From positions 1-64,000 of the forward strand of contig DATMAM010000001.1 of the NCBI GenBank assembly GCA_035559995.1: a DNA stretch of 64,000 bases. The letters are read 5' to 3'. The translations under genes were made by a program, and so were the position numbers. Position 1 is the first letter of the stretch. Each line of letters opens with the position of its first letter. Of this stretch, positions 16,691 to 26,066 are shown one piece after another. The stretch comes from DATMAM01 sp035559995 (GTDB taxonomy: Bacteria; Desulfobacterota; Binatia; UBA9968). Under the pieces are notes generated by a model. It was given only the letters and a program-made list of their open reading frames with translations. It searched no databases and was not told where the DNA came from.

Positions 16691-17821
16691 CTAGATCCGG
16701 TAAAGCGCGGCCGCGTTGTCGCGGGTGACTTTTTTCTTCATCTCCGGCGAGAGATGGGCCGTGTCCTTCTCGATAATCTGCTTCGAGAAGGGCCAAGTGC
16801 TGTCCGGATGCGGGTAATCCGAGCCCCACATGATGTGGCCGTCGCCGAAAAACTGGATCAGATGAAGCCCCACGAGGTCGGTTTGATAGGTCGCCCACAC
16901 CTGGCGCTTGAAAATCTCGCTCGGCGGCTCCTTTAGAGGAATCTCTTCGGACTTTTTTCTCTCGAACTGCCGCCGGTAGCGGTAGTCCATCTCCTGGACG
17001 ACGAACGGAATCCAGCCGATCCCCGATTCGGCAAGGCAGAATTTCAAATTCGGATGGCGCTCCAGCGTGCCGAAATTGAAGAGATTGACGAAGGGGTTGA
17101 AAAACGAGGTCGCGCCGTTGCCGAGCCCCATGTCGAAGGCCATCTGGCGCTCGCCCGGCTTGAGCGCCGCCATTGTGGCGCGGACCGTGCCCGACTGGAG
17201 GCTGCCGCCGACGTGGTATGAAACGACGAGCCCCGTTTCCTCGGCCGCGTCCCAGAACACGTCCCAGGGCTTCATGTACATATCGAGCGTGACGTCGTTG
17301 ACGAGAAAGTTCGCCTCGCGAAAGCCCATCTTCGCCACGCGGCAGATTTCCTCTTTCGCCGCTTCGGGGTCCACCGGCGAGAGCATGGCGACGGGAAAGA
17401 ACCGCGTCGGAGCCGCCTGGCGAAATTCGGCCGCCCAGTCGTTGTACGCGCGCACGCAGGCGTTTCTGAGCTCGGGGTCGTTGACCTGCATCGCCAGGAT
17501 CGGCGGAAACATGAGCGAAGCCTCGATGCCGTCGCGGTCCATGTCGGCGAGCCGCTTTTCCGGCGTCGTCGGCCGGCTCGGTTCGCCCACGCCGCCGCGA
17601 TCCAGCGCGAGCTTGTTGCGATTGGGCCGCGCAAACCAGCGCGCGCCGCGGTACTCTCCCCACGTTTCGCCGTCGCACACCCAAAACTCTCCCTTTTCGC
17701 CGCGGTCTTCGACGCGCGGCGCGCGCTCGCGCAGCGATTTCGGCACCCGCTCCAGCCAGAGCTCTTTCGGCAAGTAGCCCAAGTCGATATGGTCGTCCGC
17801 AGAAATCATCCTGTCGTCCAC
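16691..17821 (-). CDS. amidohydrolase family protein, ACMSD / gamma-resorcylate decarboxylase-like
   Basis: This 376-residue metal-dependent hydrolase-fold protein belongs to the amidohydrolase_2 branch, which includes ACMSD and other non-oxidative decarboxylases. Landmarks are the N-terminal metal site DDHIDL, MDRDGIEASLMFPP, AYNDWAAEF, FFPVAMLSPVDPEAA, VSYHVGG with a metal His, and the C-terminal MWGSDYPHPDSTWPFS carrying the catalytic Asp. The start is GTG at 17821, preceded by AAGGAG; an in-frame ATG at 17809 lacks that spacing. It is followed on the same strand by tail-to-tail spacing with the small 16408 gene, and upstream lies the VOC gene. An aromatic-acid or enol substrate is likely, by inference from the neighbours. 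Confidence 0.87.
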   Translation of the reverse strand: MDDRMISADDHIDLGYLPKELWLERVPKSLRERAPRVEDRGEKGEFWVCDGETWGEYRGARWFARPNRNKLALDRGGVGEPSRPTTPEKRLADMDRDGIEASLMFPPILAMQVNDPELRNACVRAYNDWAAEFRQAAPTRFFPVAMLSPVDPEAAKEEICRVAKMGFREANFLVNDVTLDMYMKPWDVFWDAAEETGLVVSYHVGGSLQSGTVRATMAALKPGERQMAFDMGLGNGATSFFNPFVNLFNFGTLERHPNLKFCLAESGIGWIPFVVQEMDYRYRRQFERKKSEEIPLKEPPSEIFKRQVWATYQTDLVGLHLIQFFGDGHIMWGSDYPHPDSTWPFSKQIIEKDTAHLSPEMKKKVTRDNAAALYRI

Positions 17822-17883
17822 TTTGATACTCCTTTGGCTGGCGACGGATCGCGCGAGGCTCGCGTCCTTTTTCGGTTTCGCCG

Positions 17884-18699
17884 CTAGTCGGCGGAAAGAT
17901 GCAAAAGCGTTCCGTCAGGATCCGCGGTGGCGCGGGCGCCGAGCGGACAGCGCTTGAGGTCGTCCTCGATCATCTGCCCGTGCCGCCCGACCGCGATTTT
18001 TCTCGGCGCCGATTCGGGCGCGGATGCGGCGAGCGCTTCGAGGTCCCTTTCGGCTTGGCTGAGATTCTCCACGCGAAAACCCATGTGGTCAAGCCCCTCG
18101 CGGAGGCCCCGGTACAGGCGGTTCTCGCACGGCCTGAGTAAAAGCTTGACCTGGCCGTCGGTAAGGCAAAGCGCGCCGTCGTCGGTGATTTTCCCGATCT
18201 CCTCGAGGTCGAACACCCTCTTGTAAAACTCGGCCACGGCGGCCGGTCTGTACGTGCGGATGGAAATGTGACTCAGCCGGCGCGGCTGTTCCCAACCCTT
18301 TCGGGTGTAGCCTTCGCGAACATTGTTCATCCCCTGCTGCGAAAGATCGAATTGCGCGCCGGCGGGGTCGTGAGTTCTCAGGCCGGCGAACGGAACGTTT
18401 TCGAGCGCCCTGGCGACAAGAATCTCCGGGTAGTAGTTCCGCAGCCGCCGCAAAACCTCTTCGACGTCTTCTGCCTCGAAGCCGAAGTGATCGATGCCCG
18501 TCGGAATGCCCGCGTATCGCGGCAGGAGCGCAAGGCCGATCACGCCGTCGCTGATGTGGCCGCGGTTGGGATTCTGCTTGCCCGACTCATCGACGGTGCC
18601 GGTCGTGATCTGTCTCATCCCGAAGATCGTCCGGTAAAAGCGGACCATCGCTTCGTACTTGTCGGTGTAAATGGCGACGTGCCTTATCTTGCCGAGCAT
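17884..18699 (-). CDS. VOC superfamily protein with two glyoxalase/dioxygenase domains
   Basis: This 271-residue protein contains two vicinal-oxygen-chelate modules. The first (about 1-125) starts IRHVAIYTDKYEAMVRFYRTIFGM and includes GIDHFGFEAEDVEEVLRRL. The second (about 140-270) starts RLSHISIRTYRPAAVAEFYKRVFDL and includes EGLDHMGFRVENLSQAERDL. His and Glu positions typical of the metal site are present in each half. The family includes extradiol dioxygenases, glyoxalases and isomerases, and I cannot choose among them. The ATG at 18699 follows GGAGAAG. It is 62 bases upstream of the amidohydrolase gene on the same strand, suggesting a shared transcript. Confidence 0.85.
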   Translation of the reverse strand: MLGKIRHVAIYTDKYEAMVRFYRTIFGMRQITTGTVDESGKQNPNRGHISDGVIGLALLPRYAGIPTGIDHFGFEAEDVEEVLRRLRNYYPEILVARALENVPFAGLRTHDPAGAQFDLSQQGMNNVREGYTRKGWEQPRRLSHISIRTYRPAAVAEFYKRVFDLEEIGKITDDGALCLTDGQVKLLLRPCENRLYRGLREGLDHMGFRVENLSQAERDLEALAASAPESAPRKIAVGRHGQMIEDDLKRCPLGARATADPDGTLLHLSAD

Positions 18700-18801
18700 T
18701 GGGCTTCTCCTTGGCGGCGTTCAGTGAAACGGTCGCTGAGCATCCGCCGTTCGATGAAACTGTTTACGCGCGCGCCGCGCTCGCCGCTCACGGTCCGCCG
18801 G

Positions 18802-19740
18802 CTACGCGAGCGCCTTGAGCTCCTCGATGTAGTCTTTGAAGCCAGCTTCCAGGTCGTATTCCGGCTCCCAGCCGAGGAGCTCTTTAGCCTTTCGGATCAC
18901 CATCGGCTGCTTTGCCGAGCGCGGCGGTTTTCCGGGAATCATTTCCACTTGAAGATCGGGCAGGAGCCTCTCCGCGGTCGCGACCAGCTCGTCGAATTTG
19001 ACAATCACCCCCGTGCCGATATTGATCACCTCCGGCTCGCGCAGGGGAACCGTCGCCGCTCTATCGAGGGCGCGGCCCAGATCCTTGCAGTAGATGTACT
19101 CGAAGTCGCGCGCCTGCTCTTGCGGGATGCGCGCGACGCCCCCCTTGATGCCGGCCACGAGCATGTTCTGAATCATTTCGCCTCCGCCCGATCCGCCGGC
19201 AAAGTGGCCAAAGCCGTAGACGTTCGCCAGACGCGTCACGATCAGCTCGAAGCCGTAGAGGCGCTGGTAGGCTTCGACCATGAGCTCTTTCGCGGTCTTC
19301 GAGTTTCCGTAGGCTTCGCCGGGGCCGCGCGGAAAGCTTTCCGCGATGGGACTCGGTCCTTCGAGACGCCGGTCGTAAACGCCGAAGGTGCTGACGAGGA
19401 TCAGGCGCTTTACGCCCGTCAATCGCACCACCTCGGCGACGTTGATCGTGCCCATCACGTTGATTTGCATGCCGGTGTAAATCGGCCGCGCGGCCTTGGC
19501 GCCGATCAGCCCCGCGGTGTGCATCACGGTGTCTGCTTTGTGCGCGCGCATCGCGTCCACCAGCGCCGGCAGGTCCCGGACATCTCCCTGAACGACGGTC
19601 ACATTGGCGCGGCCGAGTTTTGCCGCTAAAAAATCTGTGCGCGGCGCGACGTCATAAAAGACGATGTTCTCGCCGCGTTTGAGCGCGACCTGCGCGAACG
19701 AGGTGCCGACGAGGCCCATACCGGTAATCAAGGTCGTCAT
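18802..19740 (-). CDS. NAD-dependent epimerase/dehydratase (extended SDR)
   Basis: This is a 312-residue extended short-chain dehydrogenase. The N-terminal glycine motif is TGMGLVGTSFA, replacing the more common TGxxGxxG. The active-site Tyr-Lys pair is in YGNSKTAKEL, preceded by LVSTFGVYD. The C-terminal part has RKAKELLGWEPEYDLEAGF, a typical epimerase ending. The family acts on nucleotide sugars or small hydroxy acids, and the catabolic neighbours favour the latter. The ATG at 19740 follows AAGGAG. An upstream in-frame extension runs through a tandem repeat and is rejected. It is co-directional with the VOC and amidohydrolase genes. Confidence 0.88.
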   Translation of the reverse strand: MTTLITGMGLVGTSFAQVALKRGENIVFYDVAPRTDFLAAKLGRANVTVVQGDVRDLPALVDAMRAHKADTVMHTAGLIGAKAARPIYTGMQINVMGTINVAEVVRLTGVKRLILVSTFGVYDRRLEGPSPIAESFPRGPGEAYGNSKTAKELMVEAYQRLYGFELIVTRLANVYGFGHFAGGSGGGEMIQNMLVAGIKGGVARIPQEQARDFEYIYCKDLGRALDRAATVPLREPEVINIGTGVIVKFDELVATAERLLPDLQVEMIPGKPPRSAKQPMVIRKAKELLGWEPEYDLEAGFKDYIEELKALA

Positions 19741-19757
19741 GGCTGCTCCTTGGTGTT

Positions 19758-19796
19758 CGTTGTTCGTGCTCGTTGTTCGTGCTCGTTGTCCGTGCG
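19758..19796. repeat. three-copy 13-base tandem repeat
   Basis: CGTTGTTCGTGCT occurs at 19758-19770 and exactly again at 19771-19783, followed by a diverged copy CGTTGTCCGTGCG at 19784-19796. The array sits just upstream of the epimerase ribosome site. It has no spacers and is not a CRISPR. The rest of 19741-19919 holds no gene. Confidence 0.75.
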
Positions 19797-19919
19797 CGTG
19801 ATTTCGACCGTCTCCCGGTTCGTAAACGAAATCAGAAAGTCGATCGCGGATCAACAGGGATCTGCAGCTATGGCGGGACAATGTTGTAAACGCCGGCGCA
19901 GCGTGCGAAGTTTAGGCTT

Positions 19920-20528
19920 ATGAAAGAGAACAATTTGGGCCTTAGCCGCCGCGAGCTGGTTTTCGCCGCGGTCGCGTTGCCGGCCATGTCATGGGGCGGG
20001 GCGTTTAATGTTTTTGCCGCCAGTGGAGAGTTTCAGCCCACGCCGGAATGCCGCGACCCAGACGATCCGACTCCCGCTCAAACCCCCGGACCCTTTTTCA
20101 AGCCCAGGTCGCCACAGCGGACCTCGTTTCTCGAGGAAAAGACCCGCGGTGACCGCATCGTGCTCGAAGGGCGCGTTCTCTCGACAAGGTGCACACCGAT
20201 TGCGCGCGCCCTTCTCGACTTCTGGCACGCGGACGCGAGCGGGGCGTACGACAACGCGGGCTACCAATTTCGCGGGCACCAATTTACCGATGAGCAGGGT
20301 CGCTATCGGCTCGAGACGATTGTGCCGGGGATCTATCCGGGCCGCACGCGCCACTTCCATGTAAGAGCGCAAGCGCCGGGTGGCCGGATGCTGACAACGC
20401 AGCTCTACTTTCCCGGAGAGGCGGAAAACAAAAGAGATGGGCTTTTCGATCCGAAGTTACTCGTATCTCTGCGCGAATCGGCTGGCCTCAAGCTCGCTTC
20501 CTTTCATTTCGTCCTCAGTGTGAGTTAA
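19920..20528 (+). CDS. intradiol ring-cleavage dioxygenase family protein with Tat signal
   Basis: The 202-residue protein begins with a twin-arginine signal (LSRRELVFAAVALP, residues 8-21), so a folded, metal-loaded enzyme is probably exported. The mature domain matches protocatechuate/catechol intradiol dioxygenases. TPAQTPGPFFKP opens it, DFWHADASGAYDN provides one Tyr ligand, GIYPGRTRHFHV provides the second Tyr and two His ligands, and LTTQLYFPGE follows. All four Fe(III) ligands appear to be present. Cytoplasmic family members cleave catechols. The biological role of exported ones is poorly known. It is divergent from the epimerase gene. The ribosome site is weak. Confidence 0.87.
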   Translation: MKENNLGLSRRELVFAAVALPAMSWGGAFNVFAASGEFQPTPECRDPDDPTPAQTPGPFFKPRSPQRTSFLEEKTRGDRIVLEGRVLSTRCTPIARALLDFWHADASGAYDNAGYQFRGHQFTDEQGRYRLETIVPGIYPGRTRHFHVRAQAPGGRMLTTQLYFPGEAENKRDGLFDPKLLVSLRESAGLKLASFHFVLSVS

Positions 20529-20638
20529 GCGGCCTGCGCTGCCGAATGCTTCTCCCTTAGCCACGCCTCAGCGCGTCGGATTTTCTTCTCAAGCCGCGCC
20601 ACATCAGCAAGATCCTGTGGCCGCCCCACAGATTTTAC
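20525..20638 (-). pseudogene. C-terminal remnant of an MNT/AbiEii-type nucleotidyltransferase-like protein
   Basis: Read on the minus strand, the gap between the dioxygenase and permease genes encodes about 37 residues ending in a stop. It contains KSVGRPQDLADVARLEKKI and a Glu/Lys/Arg-rich helix ending in QAA. GRPxDLxD followed by an acidic-basic helix is the usual C-terminal ending of small nucleotidyltransferases of the antitoxin / AbiEii group. No start or catalytic GSR...D part is present, because the ABC permease coding sequence begins where the fragment breaks off. It looks like a deletion scar. The evidence is one motif. Confidence 0.4.
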
Positions 20639-22321
20639 GCCCTGAAAAGCTCGCCCATGCGGCGGCCGAAGAAGCGGCCCGCGATGAAGAGACTCGCGGC
20701 TAAAAGCAACAATCCGAGCATGCCCATGGCGCTTGCGATGTAGGGGCCGTCCGCGATGCGCCCGAGCAGCGCGTAGATCGCTTTGGTGATGGGGTAGTTC
20801 TGTTCCTTTAGCGCCAGGATCAGGCTGTCGCTTACCTCCAGCATCGCGAACGAGAACGACAAAACCGCGCCCGCCACAAGATTCGCGAACACGAGCGGAA
20901 ACGTGATTTGATACAGGGCCTTCAGCGGGCTCGCGCCGAGGTTCATCGCCGCCTCTTCGAGCGCCACGCTGGTCTGTTGGAACCCGGCGTATGCCGCGCG
21001 CACCATGTAGGGCAGGCGGCGCACGGCGTACGCGATCACGAGGAGGGGGACAGGATTGAGGCGCGCGTCGAGCGGCGTCGCCGAGAACGCGGCGACGTAG
21101 CCGAACGCGACGACCAGACCGGGCAGCGCGAGCGGCAGCATGGCAAGCGCGTCCAGCACGTCGCGGGCGGGGACGCGCTTGCGCGCGAGAAAATAGGCGA
21201 GGGTAACCCCGAGCGCGACGTCGATGACCGTGCTCAGGCCGCTGAGCACAAGACTGTTTTTGATGCTGAGAAGCGTGAGATCGTGAGTGAAGACGTCGCG
21301 GTAGAACCTGAGCGTGAACTCACTCGGGAGCACGCTCAAAAACCAGCGCCCGGCGATCGAGGTCAGCAATACGCCGAGGTGGGGAAGGAGCGAGATCGCG
21401 GAAAGAAGCAGCACGAAAGCATACGTCAGCACGGCGAGCGGCGCCGGGGCGCGGCGCACTCCCGAGGTCACGTGGCCGCGCCCCAGCATCTCGTAGCGCG
21501 TGCCGCCGAGCAGGCGCTTCGAGACGTAAAAGAAAAACAGCGTGAGCGCGATGACCGCGACGACAAAGGCATAGCCCATCGGATTTTGGTGCACGTCGGT
21601 GACCATGTTGAAAATCTGCACCGCGATCAGATCGCGGTATTCGAAGACGAGCGGCGTGCCCAGGTCGGTAAACGCCCAGATGAAGACGATGATCGCGCCG
21701 GCAAAGTAGCCCGGGAGCATGAGCGGAAACGTCACCGTGCGAAACAGCTTAAAGCCGCTCGCGCCCATGTTCCTGGCCGCCTCTTCGAGGCTGGGATCGA
21801 CGTTGGCCAGGGCGGCCGCGACGTTCAGGTACATGATCGGATAGAGATGGAGCACCTCGAGCACCACGACCGCCCAGAATCCTCCCGCGAGCCAGTCCAG
21901 CGGCCGATCGATGACGCCGAGCTCCAAGAGCAGGAGATTGATCGAGCCGAAGCGCGCAAGGAACTGGCGCATGCCGATCGCGCCGACAAAAGGCGGGAGG
22001 ACGAGCGGGATCAAGAGGAGCCCGTTGAGAAAGCCTTTGCCCGGGAAATCGTAGCGCACGAGAAGAAACGCCAAAGGCAAGGTCAAAAGCGTCGTTATTA
22101 ACGTGACGGTCAGGCCCAGGTTGATGCTGTTGGCGAGAATTGCGGCGTAGCTCGGGCTCGACAGCATGAGCTTAAAAAAGACGAGCGAGAATCCTTCGGC
22201 GGTAAAAAAAGCGTTGGAGAAAACGTAGGCGAGCGGATAGAGCATGAACGCGATGAAAAAGAGCCAGAGGACCGAGAGCAGCGCCGCATTGGCGAGGCTC
22301 AGGTCGTAGCGGCCGATCCAG

Positions 22322-22329
<8 letters not shown>
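20635..22329 (-). CDS. ABC transporter permease, two fused transmembrane halves (iron-type)
   Basis: This 564-residue inner-membrane protein is made of two homologous permease domains, each with about six helices and an EAA-type ATPase-contact loop. The first loop is SLEEAARNMGASGFKLFRTVTFPLMLPG (about 190-220). The second is ALEEAAMNLGASPLKALYQITFPLVFAN (about 465-495). Fused permeases like this belong to the Fe(III)/thiamine/2-aminoethylphosphonate importers. The ATG at 22329 overlaps the end of the ATPase gene by 8 bases, indicating translational coupling. A longer open frame upstream is a shadow of the ATPase gene. The binding protein and ATPase genes directly precede it. Confidence 0.92.
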
Positions 22330-23425
<1,096 letters not shown>

Positions 23426-23436
23426 GGATGCGGAAT

Positions 23437-24867
23437 TTACCCGGAGCGCTTGCAGCTATAAACGAAAATCCCCAGGGCGATGACGGCGAACGTAAAAAGG
23501 CTCAGCCATTCGGAGCGGATGAGCGGCGGCTTGAGGTCGCGCCCGTACTTGGCGCGGGCAAACTGAACCCACTCGTTGAGCTTCTGATTGCGAAACGCGG
23601 GATCGCGCCACCGGGTCCGCGCGAACTCCAGCGCCTCTCGATCCGAGACCGGCATCGCCGCGAGCCTTTGCCATTCGTCGTCCGTCAGGCCGCCGGCGAT
23701 CGCCGCCTTCCACGCGCGCGCGAGCATGTCTTTCTGATCGATGATCAAAGCGCCGATCAGATCATTGACGATGCCCCAGCGCTCCGAGCCGAGCTTGGAA
23801 TCGAAAGAGAAATCCGACTTCCAGGAAAACGGGTTGAGCTTCACCGCCCCGCCTTGCGCCGCCCCGTAAAGCGATGGCAGAACGCTGAAGCGGTTCAAGG
23901 CGTAGCGCTCGGGGCCTGCGGGAGAGCGCGCGGGCAGGAGCCAGAGTTTCTGCCCGGGCTCGGACATGACGAAGCGGACAAACGATTGCGCGACGTCGCG
24001 GTTGGGCGCCCCTTTCAGAATCGCGATGCAATCGGGGTTGATGATCGTCAGATTCTCGGGCATGACAAAGCCGATCTTATCCGCGCCCGCCTCGTCGATT
24101 TGCGCCCACGCGTAAAAGTCGATCGCCAGGCCGTAAGCGACCTCTCCGATCGTGACATCTTTAGGCACCTGGCTGGCGGCGCCGGTGAAGTTGCGCACGT
24201 TGGCGCCCAAGCCGGTGATGATTTGCCAGCCCTTTTCCCACCCGTAAGCTTGGAGAATGATCTCGTACATCATGTGAACGCTGCCGCTCTTGCGCGGGTC
24301 CGCGGAGCCGACCCAGCTGAAGACAGCCGGCAAGGCCAAGCCCTCCCAAGTCGCGATCACGGGGAGCTTTAAGAGATTTAGGACCACCTTGTTGTAGACG
24401 ATCCCGAACCCCGCCAACGTGGCGCCGTACCAGCGGTAGCCCGGGTCGTATAAGTGAAAGCCGCTCAGCCTGGGAGGGATCTTGCTCAGGAGCGGCTCAG
24501 GGAGCCGGTAGGGCTCCAGCAGATTGGCGGACTCCAAAACCAAGTAAGGGTCGAGGCCGCCGCCAAAAATGACGTCGATGCCGATCCCCGCCGGCTTGCT
24601 CGTAAACTCGGAGCGAATGAAGCGCAGCATCTCCGAGGTGCCGCCGACGTCGAGCCACTCGAACTCCACATCCCTGCCCGTCTCGTCCCGGTAAAATCGC
24701 TTGAAGCCGCGCTCGAATTCGTAGCGGATGCCTTCCCAGTGAGGCGAGAGCAAAACGAGCTTGTCGGCGGCGTGGGCTTTCTCGCAGTTGAGAAGAAAGG
24801 CGCCGCCGGCGATGAGCGAAAAATAGATTACACGCCTTAGAAAAATAGCCTTAGACCGCAGGTTCAT
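23437..24867 (-). CDS. extracellular solute-binding protein with C-terminal membrane anchor
   Basis: The roughly 476-residue protein has an N-terminal signal region (RRVIYFSLIAGGAFLL, then a Cys and AHA). Its mature part resembles the Fe(III)/AfuA-type class: LVLLSPHWEGIRYEFERGF, VFGGGLDPYLVLESANLL, YGATLAGFGIVYNKVVL and YGLAIDFYAWAQ. The last about 25 residues are a hydrophobic helix (LSLFTFAVIALGIFVYS) followed by CKRSG. Binding proteins rarely carry such an anchor. The start is taken as ATG 24867; a GTG at 24897 is possible. It is the first gene of the three-gene importer and is 90 bases downstream of tcuB on the same strand. Confidence 0.82.
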   Translation of the reverse strand: MNLRSKAIFLRRVIYFSLIAGGAFLLNCEKAHAADKLVLLSPHWEGIRYEFERGFKRFYRDETGRDVEFEWLDVGGTSEMLRFIRSEFTSKPAGIGIDVIFGGGLDPYLVLESANLLEPYRLPEPLLSKIPPRLSGFHLYDPGYRWYGATLAGFGIVYNKVVLNLLKLPVIATWEGLALPAVFSWVGSADPRKSGSVHMMYEIILQAYGWEKGWQIITGLGANVRNFTGAASQVPKDVTIGEVAYGLAIDFYAWAQIDEAGADKIGFVMPENLTIINPDCIAILKGAPNRDVAQSFVRFVMSEPGQKLWLLPARSPAGPERYALNRFSVLPSLYGAAQGGAVKLNPFSWKSDFSFDSKLGSERWGIVNDLIGALIIDQKDMLARAWKAAIAGGLTDDEWQRLAAMPVSDREALEFARTRWRDPAFRNQKLNEWVQFARAKYGRDLKPPLIRSEWLSLFTFAVIALGIFVYSCKRSG

Positions 24868-24956
24868 CCAGGCGAGCCATCCGCACCGAGTGAACACGTT
24901 ATCGCATAATTTGCCAAATGCAAAAAGGCGCGGTCCGGCGCAAACGGCGACGCGAA

Positions 24957-26066
24957 TTATGCGCCGGGGGCCGCGCGGTGCCGCTCGGTTGCGTATCGGA
25001 CGAGCGCCGCGTAGCGGTAGACGACGTGCGCGAATTTTCCGTAGGGCGCGGTGATAAAGAGACCGGCCACCATGCCGAGATGAATAACGAGCAGCGTGCC
25101 CATCGCCCCAGTCTCACGGAAAGCCAGGAGCAAGAGCCCCGACAGGCTCGTGAGCAGGAGCAGCGCGAGAAACGCGACATCCATGGTCAGCATAGAGCGG
25201 GCGGCGGGATCGCGATCGCTCTTCCATTTAAGATAAAGCATGCCGGCGCTCCCGATCACGAGGCCGACGCCGCCCACGGTGCCCAGTACGACGGGCCAGC
25301 TTAAAAGCGGATAGGGCGCTTCCCAGCCGAGAAAGTGATGGTAGAAGGCCGCGGTCGTGGTGGAAGCGAGATCGAGGAGAAAACCGTAAAAGACGAGATG
25401 GTGAAGCCACCAGCGGGATCGCGAAAAGGCGGCATCGGGATAGTTGCAGCCGGCGCCGCCGCCTTTGAGATAGGCAAGGCCGAACGCGTCGGCGGTCGCG
25501 CGCCAGAGCGCGCTCGGGTCGATCACTGCCGCAAAACCGCCTTGGGTCTCGCGCCAGAAGCGAAACGCGCCGGCGGCCAAGACGGCGGCGCCGTACGCCG
25601 CGACCACGAGAAACGGCAGGGTCATGACCGCGTAGGGAATGACGCGATAGAAGGCGCCGGCGCCGAGATGGGTCGCGAACAAACTCTCGGCTCCAGCGAA
25701 AACTAACGCGATAGCGAAAAGCGCGACGAGCGCGGCGACTGTGACGGCCGCCCCTGTCCAGCCGCTTTTTCTGAACAGCCCCGAAAGGATCGCCGGCCAG
25801 CTAAACTCGCGATAGGTATCCGCGCGCAGCTCGGCCATTATTTTCGGAATATTGATCGCAAACTCGTGCGGCGGGGCGTACTGGCAGGCGTAGTAGCAAT
25901 CGCGGCAATCAAAGCAAAGATTCGCGAGATAGGTGAGATCCGCTTTCGTGAAAACGCGGCGCAGCTCCATTGCCGGAAAGACCGCGCAGTAACCCTCGCA
26001 GTAGCGGCAGGCGTTGCAGACCTGCATCTGGCGCGCCGCTTCGTTGAGGATCTCAGGACCCGGCAT
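24957..26066 (-). CDS. tcuB: TcuB/CitB-like iron-sulfur and cytochrome b membrane oxidoreductase
   Basis: The 369-residue protein starts with a dicluster ferredoxin region: CNACRYCEGYCAVFP, then LCFDCRDCYYACQYAPPHEF (residues about 18-70). Hydrophobic helices with His residues follow, suggesting a cytochrome b-type membrane domain (about 95-340). This is the organisation of TcuB, which reoxidises the flavin of TcuA and passes electrons to the membrane during tricarballylate use in Salmonella. It overlaps the tcuA-like gene by 14 bases. No TcuC carrier or TcuR regulator is adjacent. The true substrate of this pair may differ from tricarballylate. Confidence 0.88.
   Translation of the reverse strand: MPGPEILNEAARQMQVCNACRYCEGYCAVFPAMELRRVFTKADLTYLANLCFDCRDCYYACQYAPPHEFAINIPKIMAELRADTYREFSWPAILSGLFRKSGWTGAAVTVAALVALFAIALVFAGAESLFATHLGAGAFYRVIPYAVMTLPFLVVAAYGAAVLAAGAFRFWRETQGGFAAVIDPSALWRATADAFGLAYLKGGGAGCNYPDAAFSRSRWWLHHLVFYGFLLDLASTTTAAFYHHFLGWEAPYPLLSWPVVLGTVGGVGLVIGSAGMLYLKWKSDRDPAARSMLTMDVAFLALLLLTSLSGLLLLAFRETGAMGTLLVIHLGMVAGLFITAPYGKFAHVVYRYAALVRYATERHRAAPGA

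Noticed and set aside
16230..17684. 484-codon minus-strand open frame covering the MFS/small-ORF gap and the amidohydrolase gene
   Set aside because: It is in a different frame from the amidohydrolase, which has intact family motifs. The part beyond 16691 lacks motifs and a start.
19751..19800. CRISPR-like array
   Set aside because: The 13-base units are contiguous with no spacers, only three copies, and there are no cas genes.
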